Source: Patescibacteria group bacterium UBA2135 (GTDB lineage Bacteria > Patescibacteriota > Minisyncoccia > Phycocordibacterales > UBA2135). Taken from it: a DNA stretch of 11,001 bases. Below the pieces are notes generated by a model, which searched no databases, was not told where the DNA came from, and saw only the letters and a list, made by a program, of their open reading frames with translations. Shown here one piece after another: positions 1 to 5,461 of this stretch; the stretch's first letter is position 1, and each line of letters opens with the position of its first letter. The position numbers were made by a program, and so were the translations under genes. The DNA lies in assembly GCA_002327685.1 (NCBI GenBank), contig DCXN01000021.1, forward strand, positions 1 through 11,001, read 5' to 3'.

Positions 1-474
1 AGCGGAACCGGCACTGGCGCTGCCAGCGTAACAATAAACGAAGGGGGAGCTGTAACAATGTCATTCGCATGCGTTAACTCTACTAGTAGTTCAGGAGTAA
101 ACTTCAGCACAGGAGGAGACGCAGAAGGTTCAGTTTCAATCAACCCTCTTAATACAACAACATACACGGTAGTCTGTTCAAACGGGGGACGATCATCTGT
201 AGATGTCACAGTATTACACCCAGTACTAGAGATAACAGCAGATCCAATACAGGTCAGGTCAGGCAGAGAGTCTTTGATAACATGGTCTGCTACAGTGGTA
301 GACAGCTGTAATGTCACAGGCACAAATGGTTTTTCTGCTACCGGTCTCTCTGGTTCACAACCTTCTAATCCAATAACACTACAAAGTATATTTACACTAA
401 CCTGCGAGAACGTCGCTGGTACACTATCAAAAAACGTGACAGTGTACCTTATTCCGGAGTTTAGGGAGTTTTGA
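1..474 (+). CDS. C-terminal part of a secreted/surface protein with Ig-like repeats (partial)
   Basis: The reading frame is open to the left edge, so only the last 157 codons are seen; it stops with TGA. The protein is rich in Ser, Thr, Asn, Gly and Val. It contains about two repeats of roughly 75 residues, each with the pattern of a beta-sandwich domain: a Cys-containing strand, a 'Gly-Ser-Val-Ser...Pro' turn, 'Thr-Thr-Thr-Tyr-Thr-Val-Val-Cys' or 'Phe-Thr-Leu-Thr-Cys', and a closing 'Val-Thr-Val' strand. Such two-Cys Ig-like repeats are frequent in large surface proteins of Patescibacteria. A role in attachment or envelope structure is inferred. No anchor or sorting motif is visible at the C-terminus, which ends Pro-Glu-Phe-Arg-Glu-Phe. 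The internal ATG at 58 is not a likely start because the frame and repeat pattern continue upstream. Confidence 0.75.
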   Translation, partial: SGTGTGAASVTINEGGAVTMSFACVNSTSSSGVNFSTGGDAEGSVSINPLNTTTYTVVCSNGGRSSVDVTVLHPVLEITADPIQVRSGRESLITWSATVVDSCNVTGTNGFSATGLSGSQPSNPITLQSIFTLTCENVAGTLSKNVTVYLIPEFREF

Positions 475-482
475 TTTAGTTG

Positions 483-510
483 GTAGAAAGTGGGTAGTAG
501 TAAGTAGAAT
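483..510. repeat. Degenerate 7-bp tandem repeat (GTAGNAA-like, 4 units)
   Basis: Four consecutive heptamers, GTAGAAA, GTGGGTA, GTAGTAA and GTAGAAT, lie just after the stop codon of the surface-protein gene. The sequence is degenerate but the 7-bp period is kept. Similar 7-bp arrays with other sequences occur elsewhere in the window. Confidence 0.5.
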
Positions 511-524
511 TATGTTTAAAAAAG

Positions 525-551
525 AAAAAATCGCATGAAGTGCGATTTTTT
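525..551. terminator. Bidirectional rho-independent terminator
   Basis: A 5-bp stem TCGCA/TGCGA (531-535/541-545) with loop TGAAG is flanked by six A on the left and six T on the right. The A and T tracts extend the pairing and give a U-run on either strand. It lies between two convergent genes (surface protein on +, two-helix membrane protein on -) and can end both transcripts. Confidence 0.8.
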
Positions 552-582
552 CTTGTGTGTAATTCGGGGATTCGGATTATTG

Positions 583-1047
583 TTATAGTCCAATTAATTC
601 AGCAATTCGATGAGAGAGTGGTATTTCAAGTGCTTGTTCTGGTAGATATTGGAGTAGGTATTCTTTGATTTCTGCTTGCTCTCCTTCTTCTGTTGGGACA
701 ATAATATATGGGGTAAATGTTTTTTTTGACTTAAAAATTATAAATGGACGGTCTTTGTGTTCAATGACGTCAAATGACTCAAGGACGTCGTATGGAAAAA
801 GTGTAGTATTTATTGAAATTCCTCCCTTTTGTATTGAGAATTGAATAATTCTTGGTTTTTTTATCGCGTGTATAAAAAGAGTTATAGCACTTAAGAGTAT
901 AAAAAGAGCAAAAAGGGTGTTGCCGGATATGATAGAGACAACGGCAATTGATGTGGCTATAATACCAATTGCCCAAAACCAGTCAGGGTTTTTGTGCCCG
1001 TGCTCATGATCAGGCGCTTGCCATGTTATGTTGTTATCTTGCGGCAT
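583..1047 (-). CDS. Hypothetical two-helix membrane protein
   Basis: This is a 154-residue protein that I do not recognise as a named family. The N-terminus is polar with several His and Asp residues (about residues 13-22). Two hydrophobic segments follow (about 24-41 and 44-62), forming a helical hairpin. A soluble C-terminal domain of about 90 residues is rich in beta-strand-like sequence, with basic KKPR right after the second helix. This layout resembles small bacterial membrane proteins with a PH-like cytoplasmic domain, but I cannot show that. It is convergent with the surface-protein gene, sharing its bidirectional terminator. A possible -10 (TATACA, about 1055-1060 on the minus strand) lies just upstream of the ATG and abuts the arm of a large hairpin. 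Confidence 0.75.
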   Translation of the reverse strand: MPQDNNITWQAPDHEHGHKNPDWFWAIGIIATSIAVVSIISGNTLFALFILLSAITLFIHAIKKPRIIQFSIQKGGISINTTLFPYDVLESFDVIEHKDRPFIIFKSKKTFTPYIIVPTEEGEQAEIKEYLLQYLPEQALEIPLSHRIAELIGL

Positions 1048-1061
1048 ACTAGTTAATGTAT

Positions 1062-1111
1062 AATCCGAAACTACGAAAGCTCAACATTTAAAATTTTCGT
1101 AGTTTCGGATT
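1062..1111. repeat. 17-bp perfect inverted repeat (large hairpin)
   Basis: Arms at 1062-1078 and 1095-1111 are exact reverse complements over 17 bp, separated by 16 nt. It lies between two minus-strand genes: downstream of the pilin-like gene and directly upstream of the putative -10 of the two-helix membrane protein. It could end the pilin transcript or act as a regulatory structure. On the minus strand there is no T-run after it. The word TCGGATTA from the arm occurs again at 1121-1128 and at 571-578, so it may belong to a dispersed repeat family. Confidence 0.7.
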
Positions 1112-1130
1112 GTAATTTTTTCGGATTATT

Positions 1131-1574
1131 TTATGGATTTTTTGTATTACTGCAACCTGCTGCGTGTTCTTGGATATTGTCTGTTTCAAGACAGAAAGTA
1201 AGTGTATAAGTAGATCCGTCAGGTGAAGAGATATAACGATATGTTAATGCGGGATGCTGAGGGTCTTTCGGTGTTTCTTTGATAGATCCATCTCCTTCAA
1301 GTTCAGTTGAAAGTACATCGGTGCTGTCAATAACTACTTCGCTTGTCACAACAGGAAATTGAGAATTGCCGGCATAGTATATATTCAGTGCCTTTGAAAT
1401 TTCATTCATGTCATTCACGCGACGACTGTCGCGTGACTTTTCCTGAATGACCGAGAAGTATGTGAAAACAATTGTAGAACCAATCGCAATAATCGCAAGT
1501 ACGACTAATAATTCTAAAATAGTAAATCCTTGTCTCGCTCGCAGCGGGATTCCACTTGTTCGATTTCTATTCAT
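1131..1574 (-). CDS. Type IV pilin-like protein (prepilin-type N-terminal domain)
   Basis: The 147-residue protein has a short basic leader (MNRNRTSGIPLRARQG) followed by the class III signal FTILELLVVLAIIAIG. The Gly before Phe is the expected prepilin peptidase cleavage site. The Glu at +5 of the mature protein is present, followed by a long hydrophobic helix for membrane storage and pilus assembly. The remainder is a small globular head with 'Ser-Arg-Asp-Ser-Arg-Arg' after the helix, as in many Parcubacteria pseudopilins, and two Cys near the C-terminus. It would be a major or minor subunit of the pilus whose inner-membrane parts (PilM, PilN, PilO) are encoded further along the window. An extended -10 sits 6 nt before the ATG, so the mRNA is probably leaderless. 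Confidence 0.9.
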   Translation of the reverse strand: MNRNRTSGIPLRARQGFTILELLVVLAIIAIGSTIVFTYFSVIQEKSRDSRRVNDMNEISKALNIYYAGNSQFPVVTSEVVIDSTDVLSTELEGDGSIKETPKDPQHPALTYRYISSPDGSTYTLTFCLETDNIQEHAAGCSNTKNP

Positions 1575-1580
1575 ATGTTT

Positions 1581-1589
1581 AGTATATCA
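1581..1589 (-). promoter_or_regulatory. Extended -10 promoter of the pilin-like gene
   Basis: On the minus strand the sequence reads TGATATACT, an extended -10 (TGnTATACT). It ends 6 nt before the ATG at 1574, so transcription should start at or next to the start codon. Confidence 0.6.
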
Positions 1590-1624
1590 AATAGTTTTTT
1601 TATTTTATAGCTATCTCAAAGATG

Positions 1625-1642
1625 CGGAGGGTAGAGGATTCG
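1625..1642 (-). repeat. Second copy of the 3' end of tRNA-Ser
   Basis: Positions 1625-1642 match 1829-1846, the 3' acceptor strand and T-stem side of tRNA-Ser, at 17 of 18 positions. The two copies are offset by 204 bp. The remainder of a tRNA cannot be folded around this copy: no T-stem partner is present. It therefore looks like an attachment-site-style duplication or the remnant of a duplicated tRNA. Confidence 0.7.
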
Positions 1643-1828
1643 GTCAGGAGTCCGTGAAAATTACAGTCGCTATCACTCCTTAATTTTCTACGGCTCACGA
1701 CCCTGGCTTGGCGGTCTGAAAAGTTTTGAAAAACTTTTCTCCGCCTCCACCTTTCGAGCCACTCCCTCACCTTCAAACCAACTTTTCTATACCTCCTGCG
1801 TTTGCTCGGGGGCATAGAAAAATCGGTA
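1643..1828 (-). other. Structured insert between the two tRNA-Ser 3' ends
   Basis: I see no credible gene in this stretch, but it is full of inverted repeats. A 6-bp pair AGGAGT/ACTCCT lies at 1646-1680. A long stem runs from 1692 to 1760: GGCTC/GAGCC outside, GGCGG (1710-1714)/CCGCC (1741-1745) in the middle, and a perfect 9-bp GAAAAGTTT/AAACTTTTC with loop TGAA at the tip (1718-1739). A further stem TTTTCTAT/ATAGAAAA lies at about 1785-1822. In tRNA orientation these hairpins directly follow the mature tRNA 3' end. They may be an inserted miniature element, a processing or termination region, or a small RNA. Confidence 0.5.
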
Positions 1829-1910
1829 CGGAGGGTAGAGGACTCGAACCTCTAAGGGCTTACGCCCGCCACTTTTCAAGAGTGGTGCATTACCATTCTG
1901 CCAACCCTCC
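1829..1910 (-). tRNA. tRNA-Ser (anticodon UGA)
   Basis: On the minus strand the acceptor strands GGAGGGT and ACCCTCC pair fully. The anticodon stem CCACT/AGTGG holds the loop CTTGAAA, giving anticodon UGA (Ser). A long variable arm (GGGC GTAA GCCC) marks a class II tRNA, and the T-arm AGAGG-TTCGAGT-CCTCT is perfect. The discriminator is G. CCA is not encoded: the following bases are TAC. An 18-bp copy of its 3' end lies 204 bp further along in the direction of transcription. Confidence 0.95.
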
Positions 1911-2023
1911 CTAAAACATTTTGTTTTACAAAATGTTCGGGCGTCCTGCTTAAAGCAGGATTATCCAACACACAAAAACTACCTCTTTTGAGGATAAATG
2001 TTTACAAAGTAGTTTGCAAGAAG
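1911..2023. repeat. Hairpin-rich spacer upstream of tRNA-Ser
   Basis: This stretch has no gene. It holds a perfect 10-bp hairpin with loop TTT (arms 1915-1924 and 1928-1937), a 6-bp hairpin TCCTGC/GCAGGA (1944-1949/1955-1960), and a 7-bp inverted repeat AAACTAC/GTAGTTT (1976-1982/2009-2015). A weak -10-like GATAAT for the minus-strand tRNA overlaps about 1961-1966. If used, the two proximal hairpins would be in the tRNA leader. Confidence 0.5.
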
Positions 2024-2071
2024 TACGTATTTTAATACATATTTAAATACGTATTTAAATATGTATTTCTT
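2024..2071. repeat. 12-bp tandem repeat (4 units) forming an AT-rich palindrome
   Basis: Four head-to-tail 12-mers of the form TAYRTATTTAAA occupy 2024-2035, 2036-2047, 2048-2059 and 2060-2071; the last unit ends CTT. Positions 2034-2067 form a perfect 34-nt palindrome centred on CG at 2050-2051. An outer pair GCAAGAA/TTCTTGC encloses it. It begins 1 bp after the stop codon of the minus-strand DUF5652 gene and may serve as its transcription end. Confidence 0.7.
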
Positions 2072-2072
2072 G

Positions 2073-2312
2073 CTAGGCTTCAGATTCTTCATCTTGCGCC
2101 TGAGAAAATGGGCGCTTTTTTGCCACGAAGAAGATATAAATAATATCTAAGATAGCAAGCGTGTTTATTAGCAGGAGAGCAATGAACCACCACTTGTGAC
2201 TCAATTGCGCCGCGCTCCACAAGGCGTAACCTTTCCATGGCAGAACCCAGATCATGACGAGGGCAAGTATCCACAAGAAGTTTTGCTCAAGAAATAATTC
2301 TAATTCAGGCAT
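2073..2312 (-). CDS. Small membrane protein, DUF5652-like
   Basis: The 79-residue protein has two predicted membrane helices (about residues 10-28 and 42-62). The spacing of Trp-Lys-Gly...Ala-Leu-Trp-Ser-Ala-Ala, then Trp-Trp-Phe-Ile-Ala-Leu-Leu-Leu-Ile-Asn-Thr, then Ile-Leu-Asp-Ile-Ile-Tyr-Ile-Phe-Phe is what I associate with DUF5652, a short family common in Patescibacteria whose function is unknown. Length and the basic/acidic C-terminal tail (KKRPFSQAQDEESEA) fit. It is divergent from ruvX. A -10-like TATACT lies 7 nt before the ATG, inside a 7-bp repeat array, so the mRNA is probably leaderless. Confidence 0.8.
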   Translation of the reverse strand: MPELELFLEQNFLWILALVMIWVLPWKGYALWSAAQLSHKWWFIALLLINTLAILDIIYIFFVAKKRPFSQAQDEESEA

Positions 2313-2319
2313 ATAGATA

Positions 2320-2325
2320 AGTATA
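2320..2325 (-). promoter_or_regulatory. -10 element of the DUF5652-like gene
   Basis: On the minus strand this is TATACT, ending 7 nt before the ATG at 2312. It is made by the first heptamer of the adjacent repeat array, so copy changes at that end of the array could move or remove the promoter. Confidence 0.45.
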
Positions 2326-2388
2326 TAGTATTTAGTATCTGGTATCTAGTATTATGCCAAGTATTATGTATTTGGTATTTAGTACTTT
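2321..2388. repeat. Degenerate 7-bp tandem repeat (GTATNNN, 9 units)
   Basis: Units are GTATATA, GTATTTA, GTATCTG, GTATCTA, GTATTAT, a 5-nt break, then GTATTAT, GTATTTG, GTATTTA and GTACTTT. The period is exactly 7 although the last three bases of the unit vary. It occupies the divergent region between the DUF5652-like gene and ruvX. Confidence 0.7.
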
Positions 2389-2427
2389 CTTGACTTAATT
2401 TTTTTGGTCTTAAAGAAGTCAACGTCC

Positions 2428-2545
2428 GCAAGGTCCGGCCTTCTCCCGCTGTGCCCCGTAGTCGGCTACGCCGTACTACTGGGGTCGCTTCGCCGAGTCA
2501 GACTCGGCTTCGCTCCTCCTCAAGGCCAGACCTGGCAGACCTTGC
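2428..2545. repeat. GC-rich hairpin element upstream of ruvX
   Basis: Outer arms GCAAGGTC and GACCTTGC pair, followed by GGCCTT/AAGGCC. The inside is GC-rich and contains further hairpins: CCCCGTAGT...ACTACTGGGG (about 2454-2474) and a perfect CCGAGTC-A-GACTCGG. The core word AAGGTCYGGCCTT is also the core of the elements at 6725-6922 and 10377-10566, so this is probably a diverged member with a GC-rich insertion in its loop. It lies between the 7-bp array and the ruvX promoter, and no gene is seen in it. Confidence 0.65.
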
Positions 2546-2567
2546 CTGCTATTTTTACTAAATACGA

Positions 2568-2573
2568 TATACT
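2568..2573 (+). promoter_or_regulatory. -10 element of ruvX
   Basis: TATACT ends 6 nt before the ATG at 2580. That spacing puts the transcription start at the start codon, and there is no Shine-Dalgarno sequence. Confidence 0.55.
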
Positions 2574-2579
2574 AGATAC

Positions 2580-3008
2580 ATGAGATTACTCGGTATTGAT
2601 TACGGGAAAAAACGAGTTGGGTTGGCGATCTCTGATGAAGAGGGGCGTTTTGCATTTCCGCATGCGATTATTGCAAACGACAAACGTCTTTTGGAGGTTG
2701 TGCAAAATATATGTCTGGAAAAAGGAGTGCGTGAAATTGTAATTGGAGAATCGCGTGATTATGAAGGCAAAGAAAATATCATCATGAAACATGTACATGC
2801 GTTCAAAAAAATACTTGAAGAGAAAACAGGGCTTTTGGTGCATCTGGAGCCGGAATTTTTAACGTCTCGGCAGGCGCGTCCCGTCAAAACTGGACCAAAA
2901 CGACAGGCGCGCAAAATGAAAGCAGAACAAAAGCGGCCGCTTGATGATTCAGCCGCGGCGATTATTCTGCAGAGCTTTTTAGACAAAAAGAGAGAATCTA
3001 ATACATAA
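2580..3008 (+). CDS. ruvX: RuvX/YqgF-family putative Holliday junction resolvase
   Basis: The 142-residue protein has the RNase H-like fold signatures of the YqgF family: N-terminal GIDYGKKRVGLAISD (Asp7 as first acidic residue), a central strand 'Glu-Ile-Val-Ile-Gly-Glu-Ser', 'Leu-Glu-Pro-Glu-Phe-Leu-Thr-Ser', and C-terminal 'Asp-Asp-Ser-Ala-Ala-Ala-Ile-Ile-Leu-Gln-Ser-Phe-Leu' (Asp122/Asp123). Family members act as nucleases on branched DNA or in pre-16S rRNA 5' end maturation. The length is typical. The region between about residues 98 and 117 is unusually basic (several Lys/Arg), as expected for nucleic-acid contact. Its stop overlaps the start of the next gene (TAATG), so the two are translationally coupled. 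Confidence 0.92.
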   Translation: MRLLGIDYGKKRVGLAISDEEGRFAFPHAIIANDKRLLEVVQNICLEKGVREIVIGESRDYEGKENIIMKHVHAFKKILEEKTGLLVHLEPEFLTSRQARPVKTGPKRQARKMKAEQKRPLDDSAAAIILQSFLDKKRESNT

Positions 3009-3610
3009 TGGATAAGATAAATCTGCACATCACTACTTTTAAAACAAAAACCCGCGAATGGCTTACGCGTCACGCTGATAGTCCGCATGTGAAAGCGTGG
3101 CTCGCGTTTTTTTCGTTTGCAGAAGCGACGTTTTTTCCAATTCCGCCTGACATTTTACTCATTGCTATTGTTGCCGCGCGTGTTAATCGGTGGATATATT
3201 TTGCGATTTTTACGACCGTTACTTCGGTTCTTGGCGGTATTGCGGGCTATGCAATCGGTATGTTTATCTTTGAGACGATAGGAGCGCCGATTGTTGCGTT
3301 TTATGGTTTTGAAGAGGGGATGGAGAAAGTTTCAAAATTATTTGCCGACAATGCGTTTCTTGCCATTTTTGTGTCTGCATTTAGCCCTATTCCGTACAAA
3401 GTGTTTACTTTGAGTGCTGGTTTTTTCACCATTTCGTTTCCGGTTTTTGTAATAGCATCCCTTCTTGGAAGAGCCCTCCGATTTTTTCTAGTTGCATTTC
3501 TTGCAAAAAAATTCGGTAAACTCTTGGGGCGTTTTGTTTTTACTTACTTTAATGTGCTGTCTCTTTTGGCGGCAGTATTTATTATCCTATTGGTAATCTT
3601 GCTAAATTAA
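3008..3610 (+). CDS. YqaA/DedA-like VTT-domain membrane protein
   Basis: The 200-residue integral membrane protein has a short basic N-terminus, then 'Phe-Ala-Glu-Ala-Thr-Phe-Phe-Pro-Ile-Pro-Pro-Asp', a Gly-rich helix (GGIAGYAIG), 'Phe-Ser-Pro-Ile-Pro-Tyr-Lys-Val-Phe-Thr...Ala-Gly', 'Gly-Arg-Ala-Leu-Arg-Phe-Phe', and a C-terminal helix. The E..FFPIPPD, F.PIPYK and GR..R motifs are those of the YqaA branch of the DedA/VTT (SNARE-associated) superfamily, which is linked to lipid-carrier flipping and membrane homeostasis. Which lipid it handles is not shown by the sequence. It starts 1 nt inside the ruvX stop, and 41 nt separate its stop from the pilM start. Confidence 0.88.
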   Translation: MDKINLHITTFKTKTREWLTRHADSPHVKAWLAFFSFAEATFFPIPPDILLIAIVAARVNRWIYFAIFTTVTSVLGGIAGYAIGMFIFETIGAPIVAFYGFEEGMEKVSKLFADNAFLAIFVSAFSPIPYKVFTLSAGFFTISFPVFVIASLLGRALRFFLVAFLAKKFGKLLGRFVFTYFNVLSLLAAVFIILLVILLN

Positions 3611-3634
3611 GAAACCGCGTTTTGCGTGCTTTTT

Positions 3635-3643
3635 TGCTATACT
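3635..3643 (+). promoter_or_regulatory. Extended -10 promoter of pilM
   Basis: TGCTATACT (TGnTATACT) lies just after the stop of the VTT protein and ends 8 nt before the ATG at 3652. It supports 3652 as the pilM start and a leaderless or near-leaderless transcript for the pil genes. Confidence 0.6.
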
Positions 3644-3651
3644 TAATAGTA

Positions 3652-4737
3652 ATGTTGCATACAAATCGTTTTTTTGATTTTTTCCCCCCGCCACAGTTTT
3701 TAGAAATGCCGGCTATCGGTATTGATATTTCCGGCCGTTCGGTACGATTTGCAGAGCTTAAGCACAAGGGCGGCGCGTTTGTGCTCGGTAGATTTGGCGA
3801 AAAAGAAATTCCTCCAGGCGTTGTTGTTTCTGGTCAAATTCGAAAACATGAAGAATTACGGAATGTACTTGCTGAATTAAAACAAGAGCATGATTTCACG
3901 TTTGTGCGGATTTCGCTTCCTGAAGAACAGGGGTATTCTTTAAAAATACAAATTCCCCGCGTAAAACCGAAAGAAATATACGAAAGTCTTGAACTGCAAC
4001 TTCAGGAGCATGTGCCGCTCGCGGCTCAAGAAGCGGTTTTTGACTATAGTTTAGTTGCTTGTGGTGAAGAAATGAAAGATGTGTATGAAATCGGATTGTC
4101 GGTTATGCCACATAAAGTTATTGAAAGCTACGTGCGTTTATTTAACGGCACAGGACTTATTCCGCTTTCCTTTGAGTTTGAGGCACATGCCATTGCGCGT
4201 TCTGTTATAAAGCAGGGCAACTGTGATGCATTTATTCTGCTTGATATCGGCGCAACACGAACAGGAATTGCAGTACAGTCACAAGGCGTTATTACATTTA
4301 CCTCAACAATCAATGTTGGCGGCCATTCATTAACAGAGTCAATCTCTAATACGCTTGGAATTTCTTTTGAAGAAGCAAAACAACAAAAAGAAAGTCGCGG
4401 ATTGCTTGATGGCAAAGGAGATCCACTCTATCAAGCACTTATATCGCGTTTGGCAGTTTTGCGGGATGAGTTTAATAAACACTATACATATATTAAGACG
4501 CACAAGAATATTACTGGTAAAGGAGAAAATAATGTTAAGCGTATTGTTGTTTGTGGTGGTGAAGCAAATGTTCCAGGTTTTGCGAATTATCTTGCCGCGA
4601 CACTTAAAACTGACATAGAAATTGCAAATCCGTGGACAAATGTTAATTCGCTTACGGACTATGTTCCTGAAATACCGAGCAATCATGCTCTTCGGTATGT
4701 TACAGCGTTAGGTCTTGCGCAACGTTCTCCGCTTTAG
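3652..4737 (+). CDS. pilM: PilM, type IV pilus assembly ATPase-like protein
   Basis: The 361-residue protein starts at the ATG behind an extended -10. 'Phe-Phe-Asp-Phe-Phe-Pro-Pro-Pro' precedes the conserved core, a pattern seen in Parcubacteria PilM. Actin-like fold landmarks are present: phosphate-1 loop 'Gly-Ile-Asp-Ile-Ser-Gly-Arg-Ser-Val-Arg' (about residues 22-31), phosphate-2 loop 'Leu-Leu-Asp-Ile-Gly-Ala-Thr-Arg-Thr-Gly', and the adenosine motif 'Val-Val-Cys-Gly-Gly-Glu-Ala-Asn-Val-Pro-Gly'. PilM is the cytoplasmic ring component that binds the N-terminal tail of PilN at the inner membrane. It is followed by pilN and pilO in the usual order. An in-frame ATG at 3706 is possible but would drop the Pro-rich N-terminus. 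Confidence 0.93.
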   Translation: MLHTNRFFDFFPPPQFLEMPAIGIDISGRSVRFAELKHKGGAFVLGRFGEKEIPPGVVVSGQIRKHEELRNVLAELKQEHDFTFVRISLPEEQGYSLKIQIPRVKPKEIYESLELQLQEHVPLAAQEAVFDYSLVACGEEMKDVYEIGLSVMPHKVIESYVRLFNGTGLIPLSFEFEAHAIARSVIKQGNCDAFILLDIGATRTGIAVQSQGVITFTSTINVGGHSLTESISNTLGISFEEAKQQKESRGLLDGKGDPLYQALISRLAVLRDEFNKHYTYIKTHKNITGKGENNVKRIVVCGGEANVPGFANYLAATLKTDIEIANPWTNVNSLTDYVPEIPSNHALRYVTALGLAQRSPL

Positions 4738-4749
4738 CACCTAATATAT

Positions 4750-5319
4750 ATGGTTAATTTACTTCCGACAGGAGAAAAATTGAGAATCAGAAAGATATAT
4801 AAAGCGCGATTACTGATAAGCGCGCTTGTGTTTTCTTTTGTTGTTGGAGCTGTGGGTGCCGCCGCGCTTTTGCCTGCATTTTTCTGGAGTTTTGTAAAAG
4901 ATCGTGAAGCGCGACAGCGTCTTGTTGTTGTTGAACAAGTCATTTCTATTGAGGAGCGAAAAAATATCAGAGAATCTGTTGCAGATGCCAATCAAAAAAT
5001 TGTACTTTTAGCAGAGACGAAAGGTAAAATTTCTCCCATTCATGAAATTATAGAAACTATCCTCGCGCGTAAAACATCAGGCATAGCGCTTACCGCATTC
5101 TTTAGTGAGCAAAAATCTGTTGATGGAAAGGAAAGAGCAATGACCCTTTCGGGAATTTCCCAAAACAGAAGTACATTACTTTTTTTTGTAAATGAGTTAC
5201 GTGAAGAAGATATATTCACCGAAGTCAACGTGCCGGTTTCTAATTTTGCAAAAAACAGAGATATACCATTTTCAATTTCAATATTATTAATCAGCAACTC
5301 AATTCCGCTACAGATTTAA
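4750..5319 (+). CDS. pilN: PilN, type IV pilus inner-membrane alignment protein
   Basis: The 189-residue protein begins Met-Val-Asn-Leu-Leu-Pro-Thr-Gly-Glu-Lys, the short cytoplasmic tail that docks in PilM. A membrane helix (about 21-46), a coiled-coil-like stretch rich in Glu and Lys (about 48-90) and a ferredoxin-like periplasmic/extracytoplasmic domain follow. It starts 12 nt after the pilM stop with no recognisable ribosome binding site. Oddly, about the last ten codons and the stop (from 5285) lie inside the left arm of an inverted-repeat element. The C-terminal residues SNSIPLQI are therefore encoded by the element rather than by ancestral pilN sequence. Confidence 0.88.
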   Translation: MVNLLPTGEKLRIRKIYKARLLISALVFSFVVGAVGAAALLPAFFWSFVKDREARQRLVVVEQVISIEERKNIRESVADANQKIVLLAETKGKISPIHEIIETILARKTSGIALTAFFSEQKSVDGKERAMTLSGISQNRSTLLFFVNELREEDIFTEVNVPVSNFAKNRDIPFSISILLISNSIPLQI

Positions 5320-5456
5320 CGAAAATTTCGAGCGAAAAACGAGTTGGAGTGCGAGCCATATCGAGATACGGCAAGCGCGAAACGAAGTTTTGCAGCCGAA
5401 ATTTTCGTTTAAGATGTAGCGCAATTTTAGTGGAATTGAGTTGCTGGTTAATAAAT
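5285..5456. repeat. Imperfect inverted-repeat element between pilN and pilO
   Basis: Left arm 5288-5306 and right arm 5432-5450 pair over 19 positions with one T-G pair. Then GCTACA (5307-5312) pairs with TGTAGC (5415-5420), and a 13-bp block AACGAAAATTTCG (5318-5330) pairs with 5397-5409. The right arm carries an 11-nt extra stretch (5421-5431). The 66-nt centre can pair only weakly. The words TTTGCAGCC and AAATTT near the inner right arm resemble the elements at 6725-6922 and 10377-10566. It fills the whole 142-bp pilN-pilO spacer and supplies the pilN stop codon. It must be transcribed with the operon, so the RNA would form a long hairpin. Confidence 0.75.
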
Positions 5457-5461
5457 ACAAA

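Noticed and set aside
1626..1680. A second complete tRNA on the minus strand
   Set aside because: Only the acceptor 3' strand and half of the T-stem match. The T-stem partner, anticodon arm and D-arm cannot be formed.
1600..1815. Minus-strand reading frame of 71 codons rich in Arg and Lys
   Set aside because: It runs through the hairpin-rich insert next to tRNA-Ser, with composition set by the inverted repeats, and resembles no protein family.
5441..5461. TTG start of pilO seven codons upstream
   Set aside because: Those codons are in the right arm of the inverted-repeat element and the ATG at 5462 is a better start.
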